Shown here piece after piece: positions 1-9,003 of a stretch of DNA of 64,000 bases; position 1 is the stretch's first letter; each line of letters begins with the position of its first letter. Origin of the DNA: Phycisphaerales bacterium PN19_bin_20 (GTDB lineage: Bacteria > Planctomycetota > Phycisphaerae > Phycisphaerales > UBA1924). Position numbers and translations under genes: made by a program. The DNA lies in contig JAJOLK010000001.1 of the NCBI GenBank assembly GCA_021173225.1, positions 1-64,000 on the forward strand, written 5' to 3'. The notes beneath the pieces are model-generated. The model did no database searches. It was given only the letters and a program-made list of their open reading frames with translations, and was not told where the DNA came from.

Positions 1-1465
1 GCGTCGACATGCGCAGGTCCAGCTTGCGACCCGCGATCATGCAGCGGATACGACCGTCCTGCGGCAAGCGCCGCTCCGAGATGTCCAGGTTTGCCATGAT
101 CTTCAGGCGGCTGACGATCGCCGGGCCAAGGCTCGGCGGCGGCTGCATCATCTCGTACAGCTCGCCGTCGATGCGGAAGCGGACCTTGACCTTCTTGTCA
201 CCCGGCTCGATGTGGATGTCCGACGCGCCCTCCTTGCTGGCGGTCTGGATGATGTAGTTGACATACTTGATGACCGGGCTGTCCTCGCCCAGTTTCGAGA
301 GGTCGGTCTCAACGTCGGTCTTCTTCTCGACCTGCACATCGTTCTCGCCCACCTCGCTCAGCAGTGCGTCGACATCGACGTTGCCCTGCGCCGCTCCGCC
401 GCTGTCACCCATCGCCTCCATCGCGCCGCGCAGGTCAAACCCGCTGATAACCACCGGACGCGTGCTGCTCACACCCAGACGACGACGCACCTCGTCGTGC
501 AGGAACACGTCGTCGGGGTTCACAATGCCCACGACCACCACCTGGCCCTCAACCCGCAGCGGCAGCACCCCGCTGAGCTTGCAGAACTCGCTGGTCAGCC
601 GCTGCACAAGCCGTCCGTCGAAGCCCCCGTCCAAGCCCTTGACGATGTCAACCCGCTCGAAGCTCAGGCCCGACGCCTGCGCCACGGCCTGCTGCAGCTT
701 CAGCTCGTCGGCACCCTGCTCAAGCAGCACGTCCACCAGCCGCCGCCCGGGCGTTTGCTTCACGACCTGCTGCGCTGCCGCGACCTGCTGCTCGGTCGCG
801 CCGCCGATCGCCAGCAGCGTGAAGGCCAGGTCGCGCGAGGGCTCGGGCGCCGCGTCCACATCAGGCTGGTAGATGCTGCTGAGCGTCTGACCAACGTTCG
901 AGCTCGACGTCGGCGTCGCTACCGGCACCGCCGGGTCGTGCTCCACCGTGACATTCTCGCGGAAGCTCCGCTGGCCCGTCGGCACCGCGGGCAGCCCCAC
1001 AAATGACCGCTCGGCCTGATCAACCGTGTGCCTGCCGCGCCCCTGCGTGCCCGCCGCGCCCTGTGCGTTGGTCGGCCCGGGCGTGCTCGCCTCTGCGGCG
1101 TCCGCCGCGTCGCGCAGCGCGTCACCAGCCGCCGTGCCCGCGCCGCTTTCGTGGCCAAGCTCTATGGGCGTGAAGCCCGCGCTCGCCGAAAGCGCCGGGT
1201 TGCTCGCCTGGCCCAGAGCCATGCCGATGTCGATGGGCGTGATCAGCTTCGCTTGCTCTGGTGGTCGACCGGTCGCTTCGCCCGCCGCTGGGCCGAGTGC
1301 TGGGCCAAGTGCTGCGCCTGCGCCCTGAGTTGGCGTGGGTGCGCTGGGGCCAAACCCCGGCGTGGTCCGCACGCCCAGATCCTTTAAGATCGAGTCAAGG
1401 TCAAACTTGCCCACCGGTGCACCCGCCGTTTCTGAAGTTGACCAGCCGCCCGCCCTCTCCGCCAT
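1..1465 (-). CDS. pilB: GspE/PilB-type assembly ATPase, C-terminus cut by the window edge
   Basis: This is the hexameric ATPase that powers pilin or pseudopilin assembly at the inner membrane. Only about 488 N-terminal residues are visible. They show an Ala/Pro/Gly-rich leader (to about residue 160), a GspE/MshE-type N-terminal domain, and the start of the central domain with the family signature ASDIHIEP, followed by RFRIDGELYEM and ISERRLPQDGRI. The Walker A and B motifs lie beyond the left edge. I chose ATG at 1465 because it is in frame with the signature and follows a GGGGACG-like element. An ATG at 1560, overlapping the upstream stop, is in another frame that closes after about 31 codons. 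It is the last visible gene of the pilM-N-O-P run. GspE of a type II system is the alternative name. Confidence 0.88.
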   Translation of the reverse strand, partial: MAERAGGWSTSETAGAPVGKFDLDSILKDLGVRTTPGFGPSAPTPTQGAGAALGPALGPAAGEATGRPPEQAKLITPIDIGMALGQASNPALSASAGFTPIELGHESGAGTAAGDALRDAADAAEASTPGPTNAQGAAGTQGRGRHTVDQAERSFVGLPAVPTGQRSFRENVTVEHDPAVPVATPTSSSNVGQTLSSIYQPDVDAAPEPSRDLAFTLLAIGGATEQQVAAAQQVVKQTPGRRLVDVLLEQGADELKLQQAVAQASGLSFERVDIVKGLDGGFDGRLVQRLTSEFCKLSGVLPLRVEGQVVVVGIVNPDDVFLHDEVRRRLGVSSTRPVVISGFDLRGAMEAMGDSGGAAQGNVDVDALLSEVGENDVQVEKKTDVETDLSKLGEDSPVIKYVNYIIQTASKEGASDIHIEPGDKKVKVRFRIDGELYEMMQPPPSLGPAIVSRLKIMANLDISERRLPQDGRIRCMIAGRKLDLRMST

Positions 1466-1556
1466 CACTCGCCGCGTCCCCACGTGGCCTGCGATGTGTG
1501 TCCGCCCACGGTGCCCACCATGCGGGGCCAGTCCGGCGGGCCAAACCCGTTCGGGC

Positions 1557-2261
1557 TCATTCCCCGGTCATCTCAAGCACGAACAGCTCGCCGTCGGCCT
1601 CAAGCTGCACCTGCCGCCCGCTGATGGCCCGGACGGTAAAGGTTGCCGCGACCGTCTCGCCCACGCGGTACATCCGCCCGTCGATGCGGGCCACCGGGCG
1701 CAACCCGCCCATGATCCCGTTGAGCTGCATGCCCCCGAGCTTGATCAGCAGGTCGCTGACGCGGGCCTGCTGACGCGCCTCGGCGTCGTCCTTGGGCACC
1801 GGCATGTTCGGCGCGGCCACCGCGTTGTTCAGCGGACGCGGGCGGAACATCTGCTGGAACGGGTTCCGCTGAAGCTGGTCCTTCTCAACCTGATTGTCCG
1901 TGCGGGTCTTGGAGAGCTCCGCCAGCACCAGCTTGTGCGAGTCATCGATCTTCGGCACAGCCGACATGTCAACCTTCTCAGCCCCGACACTCGCCAGTGC
2001 CGCCAGCGTGCCCAGCCCCAGCTTGCGCATCCCGAAGATCGCCACCGCCGAGATCAGCAGCACCAGCAGCAGCAGCGCCGTGTGCGAGCTGATGCCCTTG
2101 CTCCCGCCCGACGCGACGCCGAAGCCCGGCAACTGCGGAGGCAGGTCCGGGGCGTTGTTGGTAAACGGGTTCGGTAGCGATTCGCCGCCGACCGGCTCTT
2201 TGGTGCTCGCCCCGCCGCCGCTGGCGGAGAACTGACTGCCCTGTCCTGGGTTGCTGCTCAT
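1557..2261 (-). CDS. PilP/GspC-like inner-membrane pilus assembly protein
   Basis: This 234-residue protein has a Gly/Pro-rich cytoplasmic N-terminus, one membrane helix at about residues 60-82 (LLLLVLLISAVAIFG) and an extracytoplasmic C-terminal region. The last 70 residues (GGLRPVARIDGRMYRVGET... GELFVLEM) look like the small beta domain that PilP and GspC use to contact the secretin. The call rests mainly on position: it directly follows pilO, with the pilO stop and this start sharing one base (TAATG), and precedes the ATPase. PilP is normally a lipoprotein, whereas this one has a membrane helix and no lipobox, so it may be a planctomycete-specific equivalent. Confidence 0.6.
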   Translation of the reverse strand: MSSNPGQGSQFSASGGGASTKEPVGGESLPNPFTNNAPDLPPQLPGFGVASGGSKGISSHTALLLLVLLISAVAIFGMRKLGLGTLAALASVGAEKVDMSAVPKIDDSHKLVLAELSKTRTDNQVEKDQLQRNPFQQMFRPRPLNNAVAAPNMPVPKDDAEARQQARVSDLLIKLGGMQLNGIMGGLRPVARIDGRMYRVGETVAATFTVRAISGRQVQLEADGELFVLEMTGE

Positions 2262-2824
2262 TACTTGGTCTCCACGGCGGCAAAGTTGGCGCCCTGATAG
2301 AAGATCGAGACCTTAAAGGCCCCGCGCATCAGCCCGTCGCGGTCGCGCTCCTCAAGGCGTGAGATGTTCATGTCTGTCAGGCGCGTGATGCGCGGAAGCC
2401 GCTCCAGCTCGGTCAGGAACTGGTAGAACCCGTCGAAGTCGCCGGTGATCTCCAGCTCGATGGGCTGCTCCTGAGCCGTGCCCGCCTGACGCGTCTCGGC
2501 GCTCTTGATGAACTTGGGCACCTTCAACCCGTGCTTGCTGGCCAGCTGGGCCACGTCGCGCAGCACGCTGTCAAGCTCCTTGTTGGTCGGCATACGGCTC
2601 TCAACCTTCGCAATCGCCGCGGTGATCTCCGACGTCGACCGCTCCAGACTGCTGGCCTGGCTGGTGACCTGCCGCAGGCTCAGCAGCATCGCGCGCTTCA
2701 GCTCGATCTCCGCCGTCGCTTTGCGGATCTCCAGGTTCTGCGGGCGGAACACCAGAAAGAACGACGCCGCCGGCACCGCCAGCAGAATCCCAAAGAACAT
2801 CAACTGCCTTGGTGAAAAGTCCAT
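2261..2824 (-). CDS. pilO: Type IV pilus inner-membrane component PilO
   Basis: PilO forms a heterodimer with PilN in the periplasm and links the cytoplasmic PilM ring to the outer-membrane secretin. The 187-residue length fits the family. It has one membrane helix at residues 8-25 (LMFFGILLAVPAASFFLVF), a coiled coil (about 30-75), and a C-terminal ferredoxin-like domain containing ITGDFDGFYQFLTELERLPRI, which matches the usual PilO pattern closely. The ATG at 2824 follows CGGAG. The stop overlaps the start of the PilP-like gene by one base, which suggests translational coupling. Confidence 0.88.
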   Translation of the reverse strand: MDFSPRQLMFFGILLAVPAASFFLVFRPQNLEIRKATAEIELKRAMLLSLRQVTSQASSLERSTSEITAAIAKVESRMPTNKELDSVLRDVAQLASKHGLKVPKFIKSAETRQAGTAQEQPIELEITGDFDGFYQFLTELERLPRITRLTDMNISRLEERDRDGLMRGAFKVSIFYQGANFAAVETK

Positions 2825-2913
2825 CGTGCGCTCCGGCGTAATGCCAGTGGGTGTGCCTAGGTCGGTCCAATACTCAAACGGTTCGTTACTCAGTCGGCCA
2901 TCAAGCGCGCCCT

Positions 2914-3852
2914 CTACGGCGTCTGCGTCGCCGGGTCCACCGACGTCTGCTCAGCAGTAGTGGGCGTGCTGGGCGTGGTGGACGTGGTGGGCGTGGGGCT
3001 CGTGGGCGTTGTGGGAGTTGTGGCGGTTTCGGGGGTCGCAGTAAGGCCCGTCGCGGAGTTCGTCGAGTCGGCGGCGGGTGCGGTGGCCGACGCCTGCGTC
3101 GCGCCGTTGGCGCTCGCCCGGTCCTCCGCCGTCTTGCGCGGGTCCCCGTTACGCCGCAGCGCCAGCGGGACGATCGTGCTGGTGTCGGCGTCGGGCTTGA
3201 TGCTCGCCTCGATCCTGAACTTGCGGAGCTGCCGGTCGCCGTCAACGTGCTCGACGGTGCTCATCAGGTCAACCCGGTCCAGCAACGGGCACTTGAGCAG
3301 CGCGGTCTGGAAGTCCGCGACCTCGGTGTCGTTGGCGCACAGCCCGGTGATGGTCACCTTGAAGTCCAGCTTCATCGGCCGCGGCCGCACGACCTCTTTC
3401 TTCGCGCCCTCGCCGGCGGTGCCGCCAGTCAGGCTCTGCGCCTGCGGAACCACCGCCTTTCGCGCCGGCTCAACCGCGCGGGCCGACTCCAGCAGCAGCT
3501 CAGTCAGCGTCGCGGTCGGGGGCATCCGGTTGATGACCTCCGCCAGCAGCACCGAGCGCAGCACCGGCTCGATCAGCGCCGTGGTCACCTCGGCCCGGTA
3601 CACCAGCTCCTGTCGCTGAGTGTCCAGCGTCTTGAGCTGCTCGATCTTTGCCGCCTCCGCCTCGTACTCGGCGTTGACGGCCTCCTGCTGCGAGCGCACC
3701 TCGGCCCACTGGCGGTTGGTCACGATGAACGCGCCCCCCACCAGCGCAATCATGCCCGTGAACAGCGCCAGGTTCAAAATCAGCGCCTTGCTCTCGCGCT
3801 TTCGGCGCAGAAAGTCCTCGGGCAGGAAGCTGGTCGTCATGTGCTTGCTCAT
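2914..3852 (-). CDS. pilN: Type IV pilus assembly protein PilN with a long Thr/Pro-rich tail
   Basis: PilN couples PilM in the cytoplasm to PilO in the periplasm. The N-terminus holds a short PilM-binding-type segment (SFLPEDFLRRKRES), then a membrane helix (ALILNLALFTGMIALVGGAF) and a coiled coil with the PilN-like segment INRMPPTATLTELLLES. I start at ATG 3852, eight bases after AGGAG; an in-frame start at 3876 lacks such a site. The protein is about 312 residues, longer than typical PilN (around 190-210). The excess is an internal insertion and about 75 C-terminal residues of Thr, Pro, Ser and Ala that probably extend disordered into the periplasm. Confidence 0.85.
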   Translation of the reverse strand: MSKHMTTSFLPEDFLRRKRESKALILNLALFTGMIALVGGAFIVTNRQWAEVRSQQEAVNAEYEAEAAKIEQLKTLDTQRQELVYRAEVTTALIEPVLRSVLLAEVINRMPPTATLTELLLESARAVEPARKAVVPQAQSLTGGTAGEGAKKEVVRPRPMKLDFKVTITGLCANDTEVADFQTALLKCPLLDRVDLMSTVEHVDGDRQLRKFRIEASIKPDADTSTIVPLALRRNGDPRKTAEDRASANGATQASATAPAADSTNSATGLTATPETATTPTTPTSPTPTTSTTPSTPTTAEQTSVDPATQTP

Positions 3853-3913
3853 CCGGTCCACTCCTGCCCGCACCAAGGGCGCCCAGCGCCCACGGTGAAT
3901 TGGTTGTTCACAC

Positions 3914-5167
3914 TCAAACGTCCGTCGGGTTTAGGTGCAGCCCCATCGGGACCGCCCACCCGGGCTGCGCCGTCGAAAGGTCTATCCCCGCGCAAGGCTC
4001 CTTGCCCGTCCGCGCCACACGCGCCAGCGGGTCCGCCGCGTGCGCGGGCACCCGCAAAGCCCGCGCGATGTGCTGGCACAACGGCAGGTGCCGAGACTCA
4101 CCGCCCACAAAGATCACACGGCTCACGCGCCGCGCCGCGAACAACTGCTCGTGATACCGCAGCGAGAGCGCGATCTCGTCGGTCATCGCCCGCAGCGCGT
4201 CGGTCATGTCCACCGCCGGCGTCGCGCTCGACGCCAACCGCTGGGCCGCGCTCGCCGCTGCCTCGGGGCCAGCAGACGCGACCGGTGGTGCCATCGTCGC
4301 CGTCGCGCCCGACGCGGTCTCTGCAACTTTTGCCGCCGCCTCGACCTTCGCGCTCATCGCGCCCGCTGCGCCGAGAGTCACTGCGGGCGTCACCTGCCGC
4401 GTGAGCGTCGTCAGCCCCTGGCGCAGGGCCCTGGCCTCGGGCAGTGAGCAGCGGCTCTGCTGCGCAACGCACTGATCCAAGAACCGCCCGCCCATCGGGA
4501 TCGCCTTGGCGAACGCCAGCTTCGTGCCGTGCCCTACCACGATCTTCGTCGAGCCCGCGCCGATGTCCAGGTACAGGCTCGTGAGGTCCTCGTCGCTGGT
4601 CCGCCGGTTCACAGGGCGGAACGCCGAGAGCAGCGCCTGAAACTCGCTGGTCATCCCCATCGGTTCGAGCTTCGCGGCCCGCAGCGCCTCCATCAGCCGC
4701 TGCACCAGCGTCCCCGCCGTCGCCAGCGCCAGGACCTCAACCCGCCCCGGCGGGCACGCAGCGCCTTCTACAACCACCGTCCGGCAGCTCAGCATCGCCT
4801 CGTCACAGCCAAGCTGCGTCGCCACCGCCGTCGCTGTCGCACGCTCAACCTCGCGCCGATCCCCCGCTGCAACCTGCATGTGCTTGCAGAACATCTGCGA
4901 GGCGGGGATCGCCACCATCGCGCGCCTGGCCCGCAAGCCCGAGCTCTTGATCAGCCCCGGCAGCTCGTCGCACTGATGCTCAAATCGTTTGACCGCATCG
5001 CCCGCCAGCTCCGCCGGCACATGCTGGCAGGCCGCCCCGATCAGTTGCGCCGGCTCGCCCGTGCTTACCTGCAGCAGCTTGAGGCTCTGGGCACCAAAGT
5101 CGATCGAAAGCACACCGCCGCCCGCGAAGGGGTTCAGTCCGGCCAGCTTGTCAAGCCGCAAGCCCAA
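3914..5167 (-). CDS. pilM: Type IV pilus assembly protein PilM (actin-like)
   Basis: PilM is a cytoplasmic actin/FtsA-fold protein that binds nucleotide and the PilN tail. The 417-residue sequence shows a phosphate-1 motif near the N-terminus (LSIDFGAQSLKLLQV) and a second one (SLYLDIGAGSTKIVV), followed by the adenosine-type motif VIFVGGESRHLPL near residue 350. A roughly 60-residue Ala/Thr/Ser-rich insertion sits between the second phosphate loop and the C-terminal domain and is unusual for the family. The start is TTG at 5167, five bases after GGGGAGG. It heads the pilus operon. Confidence 0.88.
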   Translation of the reverse strand: MGLRLDKLAGLNPFAGGGVLSIDFGAQSLKLLQVSTGEPAQLIGAACQHVPAELAGDAVKRFEHQCDELPGLIKSSGLRARRAMVAIPASQMFCKHMQVAAGDRREVERATATAVATQLGCDEAMLSCRTVVVEGAACPPGRVEVLALATAGTLVQRLMEALRAAKLEPMGMTSEFQALLSAFRPVNRRTSDEDLTSLYLDIGAGSTKIVVGHGTKLAFAKAIPMGGRFLDQCVAQQSRCSLPEARALRQGLTTLTRQVTPAVTLGAAGAMSAKVEAAAKVAETASGATATMAPPVASAGPEAAASAAQRLASSATPAVDMTDALRAMTDEIALSLRYHEQLFAARRVSRVIFVGGESRHLPLCQHIARALRVPAHAADPLARVARTGKEPCAGIDLSTAQPGWAVPMGLHLNPTDV

Positions 5168-5255
5168 GGGTGCCTCCCCGCGCCGTAGGTGCTATCGACA
5201 GGCCACAGGCCTATCGCCCCGGCGCAGACCCCTGCGTCATCGACCGCTCAACCCC

Positions 5256-5269
5256 CGGGCTAAAGCCCG
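5256..5269. repeat. Perfect short palindrome (REP-like hairpin)
   Basis: CGGGCT-AA-AGCCCG forms a 6-bp perfect stem in the 172-bp gap between mqnB and pilM. Palindromes of this GGGCTxxAGCCC form are often dispersed in GC-rich genomes. There is no T tract, so it is not a classical terminator on either strand. Only one copy was noticed here. Confidence 0.4.
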
Positions 5270-5339
5270 CCGCCCCCCGATCCGATTCAGCAGTGCGCTG
5301 CGCTGCCCGATAACACGGGGCAGAACGCAAAGGCAGCCC

Positions 5340-6170
5340 TCAGCAAGCCGCCGCCGCCGCCAGCGCCGGCCTCGCCACCGCGCCCAGCACCGCCAGCGCG
5401 CCCGAGAGCGCCCATACCTGGCCATCGCGGTCCCCGCAGGTGTTGCTCACCACCCGCACCTCGGCAAACCGTGCGCCGAACCGCTCGGCCACCAGCCCGA
5501 CAGCGAAGCCCTCCATCGCCTCGTATCGCGCGCCAGTCCGCCTGACTATTTCTGCCGCCGCCGCGTCCGTGCCTGAGCAGCTTGAGACTGTCGCAATCAC
5601 CGCGCCGCGGTCTATCCCCGATGAGCGCGTCAGGCCCGCCGCGTCCCCGACTTCTAACGCGCTAAACGCCTCGCCCAGGCCCATCACCAGCGGCGCCGTG
5701 CCGCCCACGGACACAGGCCCTAGGTTCATCTCCGTGAGGTCCTGCCAGCCCCCCGGCGTCACTACGCCCTCATCCGCCGCGACCGACCGTGACGCAATCA
5801 CCACCCGCCCGATCAACGCGCGGTCCCTCTGCGACAGCACCCCACACACGCCCAAGTTGAGCACCGTCACCGGCCCGCCCACCTTTAAGCCCACCTTTGA
5901 ACCCATCAGCGCGCCCAACGCGTGCGCCGTCGCGCCCGCCGCCGACGCCTTGCCGACCCCGCTGAGCACAAGCCACGCGCCGTCGAGCTCCGCGCGCCCG
6001 AGCAAATCCCGCAAGTCCAGCGGCGTCCAGCTCCGCTCCAGCCGTACCACAAATTCCAGCGCCGCACGCGGATCACATCCCAGCCCCGCCAGCAGCGCCA
6101 ACGCCTCAGACCGGTGCGCGACCACCAACAGCCGCGGCCCGACGCCGCCATGTGCGCGCGGCTCATTCAT
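5340..6170 (-). CDS. mqnB: Futalosine hydrolase (MqnB-type nucleosidase)
   Basis: This enzyme hydrolyses futalosine to dehypoxanthinyl futalosine and hypoxanthine in the futalosine pathway of menaquinone synthesis. The 276-residue protein has the purine-nucleoside-phosphorylase fold pattern: an early GVGKASAAGATAHALG segment, a middle VVIASRSVAADEGV segment, and the C-terminal block EAMEGFAVGLVAERFG followed by VRVVSNTCGDRD. In the family this last block carries the catalytic Glu-Met-Glu and Ser-Asn elements. The Cys residues in SSCSGTDAA are not diagnostic. Its ATG overlaps the plsC stop by four bases (ATGA). MTA/SAH nucleosidase is the main alternative, but the SNTCGDRD ending favours MqnB. 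Confidence 0.75.
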   Translation of the reverse strand: MNEPRAHGGVGPRLLVVAHRSEALALLAGLGCDPRAALEFVVRLERSWTPLDLRDLLGRAELDGAWLVLSGVGKASAAGATAHALGALMGSKVGLKVGGPVTVLNLGVCGVLSQRDRALIGRVVIASRSVAADEGVVTPGGWQDLTEMNLGPVSVGGTAPLVMGLGEAFSALEVGDAAGLTRSSGIDRGAVIATVSSCSGTDAAAAEIVRRTGARYEAMEGFAVGLVAERFGARFAEVRVVSNTCGDRDGQVWALSGALAVLGAVARPALAAAAAC

Positions 6171-6964
6171 TCGCTAGACCCCTGCACATCTGGTCGTTGC
6201 CCATGCGGCGCATGTTCCGCCGCCGCCTTCGTCACCAGCCCGTCGCTACTCAGCTCCGCGCTGCTGCGCCCGCTGGTCGTGACGCGATAGCCCTGCCGTG
6301 CCAGCTCAACGGCCAGCTCGCCGCGCATCTGCTCGATGACCTCCGCCAGCCGCTCCAGCCCCGCCTCGTGGCCCAGCTTTAGAAGCTCGTCAGCCTCGAT
6401 CGGCACGCCAACCTTCGCCATGATCTTCCGGCCAAAGACACGCGGCAGCTTCCCGCGCGGCATCGTGTCATACGTCCCTTCCACCGCCATCGGCAAAACG
6501 CGGCACCGTGCCCGGCTCAGCACCAGCCACGCCCCGCGCCGAAACGGGTGCATCGCCCCGTCGGGCGTCCGCGAGCCCTCAGGAAAAATCAGCACCGCAC
6601 GCCCCGCCCCGAGCAGTGAGACCGCCGTGCGGATCGCCTGCACGTCCGGCGCATCTTGACGTAGCGGCACCGCGTTGAGCAGGCCGATGATCGCGCCAAA
6701 CCCCGGAACCTTCAACAGCCCGCTCCTGGCAATGAACGTCACGTGTCGCCGACGCACCGCCATCCCCAGGCTCACCGGGTCAAGGTGACTCTGGTGATTG
6801 GCGACAATCAGCAGCCCTCCGGCCGCCGGCACGCGCTCCATCCCCAAGGCCTCAAACCGCCACAGCGCGCCCCAGATGATCCGGAAGACCCGCCAGAACG
6901 CCTCGTAGAACAAGATCGCCCCCCGCGAGCGCCCCGGGTTGCGGCCGCACAGGCCAGTTGGCAT
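6167..6964 (-). CDS. plsC: 1-acyl-sn-glycerol-3-phosphate acyltransferase
   Basis: PlsC acylates lysophosphatidic acid to phosphatidic acid at the inner membrane. The protein (about 265 residues) has the four acyltransferase blocks in order: NHQSHLDPVSL (motif I, H-x4-D), a conserved FIARSGLL region, LIFPEGSRTPDG (motif III), and VLPMAVEG (motif IV). An upstream membrane-associated helix, FYEAFWRVFRIIWGALWRF, precedes motif I. I start at ATG 6964; the longer frame to 7087 would run far into cmk and is Arg/Cys-rich shadow sequence. It sits 37 bases after cmk and overlaps mqnB by ATGA, so the three are probably co-transcribed. Confidence 0.88.
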   Translation of the reverse strand: MPTGLCGRNPGRSRGAILFYEAFWRVFRIIWGALWRFEALGMERVPAAGGLLIVANHQSHLDPVSLGMAVRRRHVTFIARSGLLKVPGFGAIIGLLNAVPLRQDAPDVQAIRTAVSLLGAGRAVLIFPEGSRTPDGAMHPFRRGAWLVLSRARCRVLPMAVEGTYDTMPRGKLPRVFGRKIMAKVGVPIEADELLKLGHEAGLERLAEVIEQMRGELAVELARQGYRVTTSGRSSAELSSDGLVTKAAAEHAPHGQRPDVQGSSE

Positions 6965-7001
6965 ATCAGCCGACGCCCCGCCTGACCCCCTGGAAGTAGC
7001 C

Positions 7002-7697
7002 TCAGGTGTCACGCTTGGCCGCCGCCTCCAGCACCACGCGCTGCATGTGCGCCAGCACGTCCGCCGGCTCGCGCCCGCGCGTATCAATTGGCACCGCGCC
7101 GTCGCCCATCTGCAGCGCGTTGTTGCGGTCTATCTCGTTGCGCTCCGCCAGCGCCCGTCGAAGCTGAGCGACGTCCACACTATGGCCCGCGTCCCGCATC
7201 TGTGCCGCGCGGCGCTGCACCTGGTCGTCAAGGTCAGCGATCAAATACAGCTTCGCCAGCGCCCCCGGAAAAACCACACGCCCCTGGTCACGCCCCTCGC
7301 TTACCAAGCGTGACCGACGCGCGCCAACCGCCCGCTGCCACGCCACCATGAGCCCCCGCAGCTCGGCGTGCTTGGCCACCACCGCAACCCGCTCGGCAAC
7401 CTCAGGCCTGCGCAGCCGCTGGTCAAAGGCCTCATCAAGCGTCCACATCGGGCCGACCCGCTCCCACACATGCGCCGCGCGCTCGCGCTGCACCAGCGCG
7501 ACCAGCGCCGCGGCATCGCCAAGGTCAACGCCGCGCTCAAGGCCCAGGGCCGTCGCGTCGCGGTACATCGCGCCAGTATCAAGGAACGCAGCGCCCAGCG
7601 ACTGGGCCAGCAACACGCCCAGGCTGCTCTTGCCCGTCGCGGCCTCGCCGTCAATGGCCACCACCCAGGGCTCCCGCAGGCCCGCCGCGGCGTCCAT
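7002..7697 (-). CDS. cmk: Cytidylate kinase
   Basis: Cmk phosphorylates CMP and dCMP. The P-loop is IDGEAATGKSS near the N-terminus, followed by the family motif FLDTGAMYRDAT, the EGRDQGRVVFPGA segment (usually GRDIGTVVFP) and a C-terminal ALAERNEIDRNNAL block corresponding to the usual R-D-x-x-D-x-x-R region. ATG at 7697 is preceded by GGAG at seven bases and gives 231 residues, typical of the family; longer in-frame starts reach 7769. The I-to-Q change in GRDIG is a mild deviation. Gene order cmk-plsC is common in bacteria. Confidence 0.88.
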   Translation of the reverse strand: MDAAAGLREPWVVAIDGEAATGKSSLGVLLAQSLGAAFLDTGAMYRDATALGLERGVDLGDAAALVALVQRERAAHVWERVGPMWTLDEAFDQRLRRPEVAERVAVVAKHAELRGLMVAWQRAVGARRSRLVSEGRDQGRVVFPGALAKLYLIADLDDQVQRRAAQMRDAGHSVDVAQLRRALAERNEIDRNNALQMGDGAVPIDTRGREPADVLAHMQRVVLEAAAKRDT

Positions 7698-7935
7698 CCT
7701 CGTGCTCCGGCGTGTGCTCATCCCGGCGCTGCTCATCGCGTGCACTCTATGGCCGATCAACCAGCCCACCTGCTACGTCCAACATCCAATCGCACCCCAA
7801 CTCGCTCTCAGCATACACCGCCCGCCGCGCCCAGCGCAGAGGGCACCACGCACGGTGCCCAAGAAGCCCGGCACAACGTCACCACGGCTCTGGAAATGGG
7901 CGGGTACCCGGGCAGGGCCGCACGCCCGGCGGCAC

Positions 7936-9003
7936 TTACCGATCTTCTTCCGTGTCGGGCAGGTCTTTCTCAAGGTCAGCCTCGATGCTGTCCAGCACGT
8001 CGTCGTTGACCCCGCTGCTGAACAGCCGCTCCAGCAGGCCCTTGACGTGCAAGATCCCGGGCACCGGGTCGCCCGCGCCCTTGTAATCTATCGCGATGGG
8101 CCCCTCGAACCCCACCGCCACCAGCACGCTGACCATCGAGGCCAGGTCGTACGAAGCGTGCACCAGCTCTTCAGGCCGCACGCCCTCGGGCACCGCTTCG
8201 GCCGCACCGCTCGCGATGGTGATGCCCGCCTTGGCTTTGCCCTTGGGCTTGCCCTTGGCAGCGCTGCCCGCAGTCGGGCTACTCACAGCCGGGCTACTCA
8301 CAGCCGGGCCATTCACAGCCGGGGCAACCGCGGCCTTGGCAACGCCGCGCCCAGCCCTGCCCCCCGCACCCGCGAGCTGAAAGCTCTCCGCACTCGCCAG
8401 CACCATGCTCGCGTACGGCACCAGGCGACGCAGGTACGCGATCGGATCACTCGCCTTCGCCGCCGTCGCAAAGTCCGGCAGCGTCCCGATCCGAAACCCG
8501 CCAATCCGCTTGAGCAGCTCGCCGACCTTGTCCGCCGTCGCTGTCAGGCCCGTGCTCGGGGCGATCGAGAGGTTCAGGTCCAGCCGCTCGCTGCGCCGCG
8601 CAACGCCCTTGAGCCGCTCGCTGACCATCTCCATCGCGTCCTCGGTGTCGGGCGCCTTTACGGGCACTGAAAACGCGCTGCACCCCATCCAGTGCGCCGC
8701 TTGTGCCACCCGCATGCAACGCTCCACCGCCAGCTCGGCCCGCGCATCGTTGTCGTCCGCCAGCGGCTGCCCAGCCACCTCGCCCAGTACCAGCACCGGG
8801 CACCCGGCCTTGTCGGCGCACTCAAGAATGTGCATCAGCCGCGCTCGGTCAGCGCCCGCCAGCAGGTCCGTCGTCAGGTACAGGCCCGTCAGCCCAAGCT
8901 CATCACGCACAAACCGCGGCACGTCTGTCAACGCCAAACCCGGCCCGCCACGCGTCGTGGCAAGCTTTGATCTCAGCGCCATCACCGATAGTGCCAAAGG
9001 CAT
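7936..9003 (-). CDS. TIM-barrel protein, probable sugar phosphate isomerase/epimerase-like
   Basis: The 355-residue sequence fits an AP-endonuclease-2 / xylose-isomerase-like TIM barrel: alternating segments such as VRDELGLTGLYLTTDLLAG, LNLSIAPSTGL, IGTLPDFATAA and a late FEGPIAIDYKGAGDP strand that resembles the last barrel strand. No full set of metal ligands is evident, so activity is uncertain. A roughly 50-residue Ala/Ser/Gly/Lys-rich insertion at about 220-270 is encoded by short DNA repeats and probably loops out. The start could also be ATG 8982. It stands between cmk and the esterase gene with 145-240 bp gaps, so it is probably its own unit. Confidence 0.5.
   Translation of the reverse strand: MPLALSVMALRSKLATTRGGPGLALTDVPRFVRDELGLTGLYLTTDLLAGADRARLMHILECADKAGCPVLVLGEVAGQPLADDNDARAELAVERCMRVAQAAHWMGCSAFSVPVKAPDTEDAMEMVSERLKGVARRSERLDLNLSIAPSTGLTATADKVGELLKRIGGFRIGTLPDFATAAKASDPIAYLRRLVPYASMVLASAESFQLAGAGGRAGRGVAKAAVAPAVNGPAVSSPAVSSPTAGSAAKGKPKGKAKAGITIASGAAEAVPEGVRPEELVHASYDLASMVSVLVAVGFEGPIAIDYKGAGDPVPGILHVKGLLERLFSSGVNDDVLDSIEADLEKDLPDTEEDR

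Noticed and set aside
1466-1560. ATG at 1560 overlapping the PilP-like stop as start of the ATPase gene
   Set aside because: It is in a different frame from the GspE/PilB domain and meets a stop after about 31 codons.
212-2177. Long plus-strand open frames opposite the pilus genes
   Set aside because: Arg/His/Leu-rich translations without motifs; the minus strand carries clear GspE/PilB and PilP-like sequence.
2851-4404. 517-codon plus-strand open frame
   Set aside because: Antisense shadow of pilN and pilM; translation is Arg-rich low-complexity.
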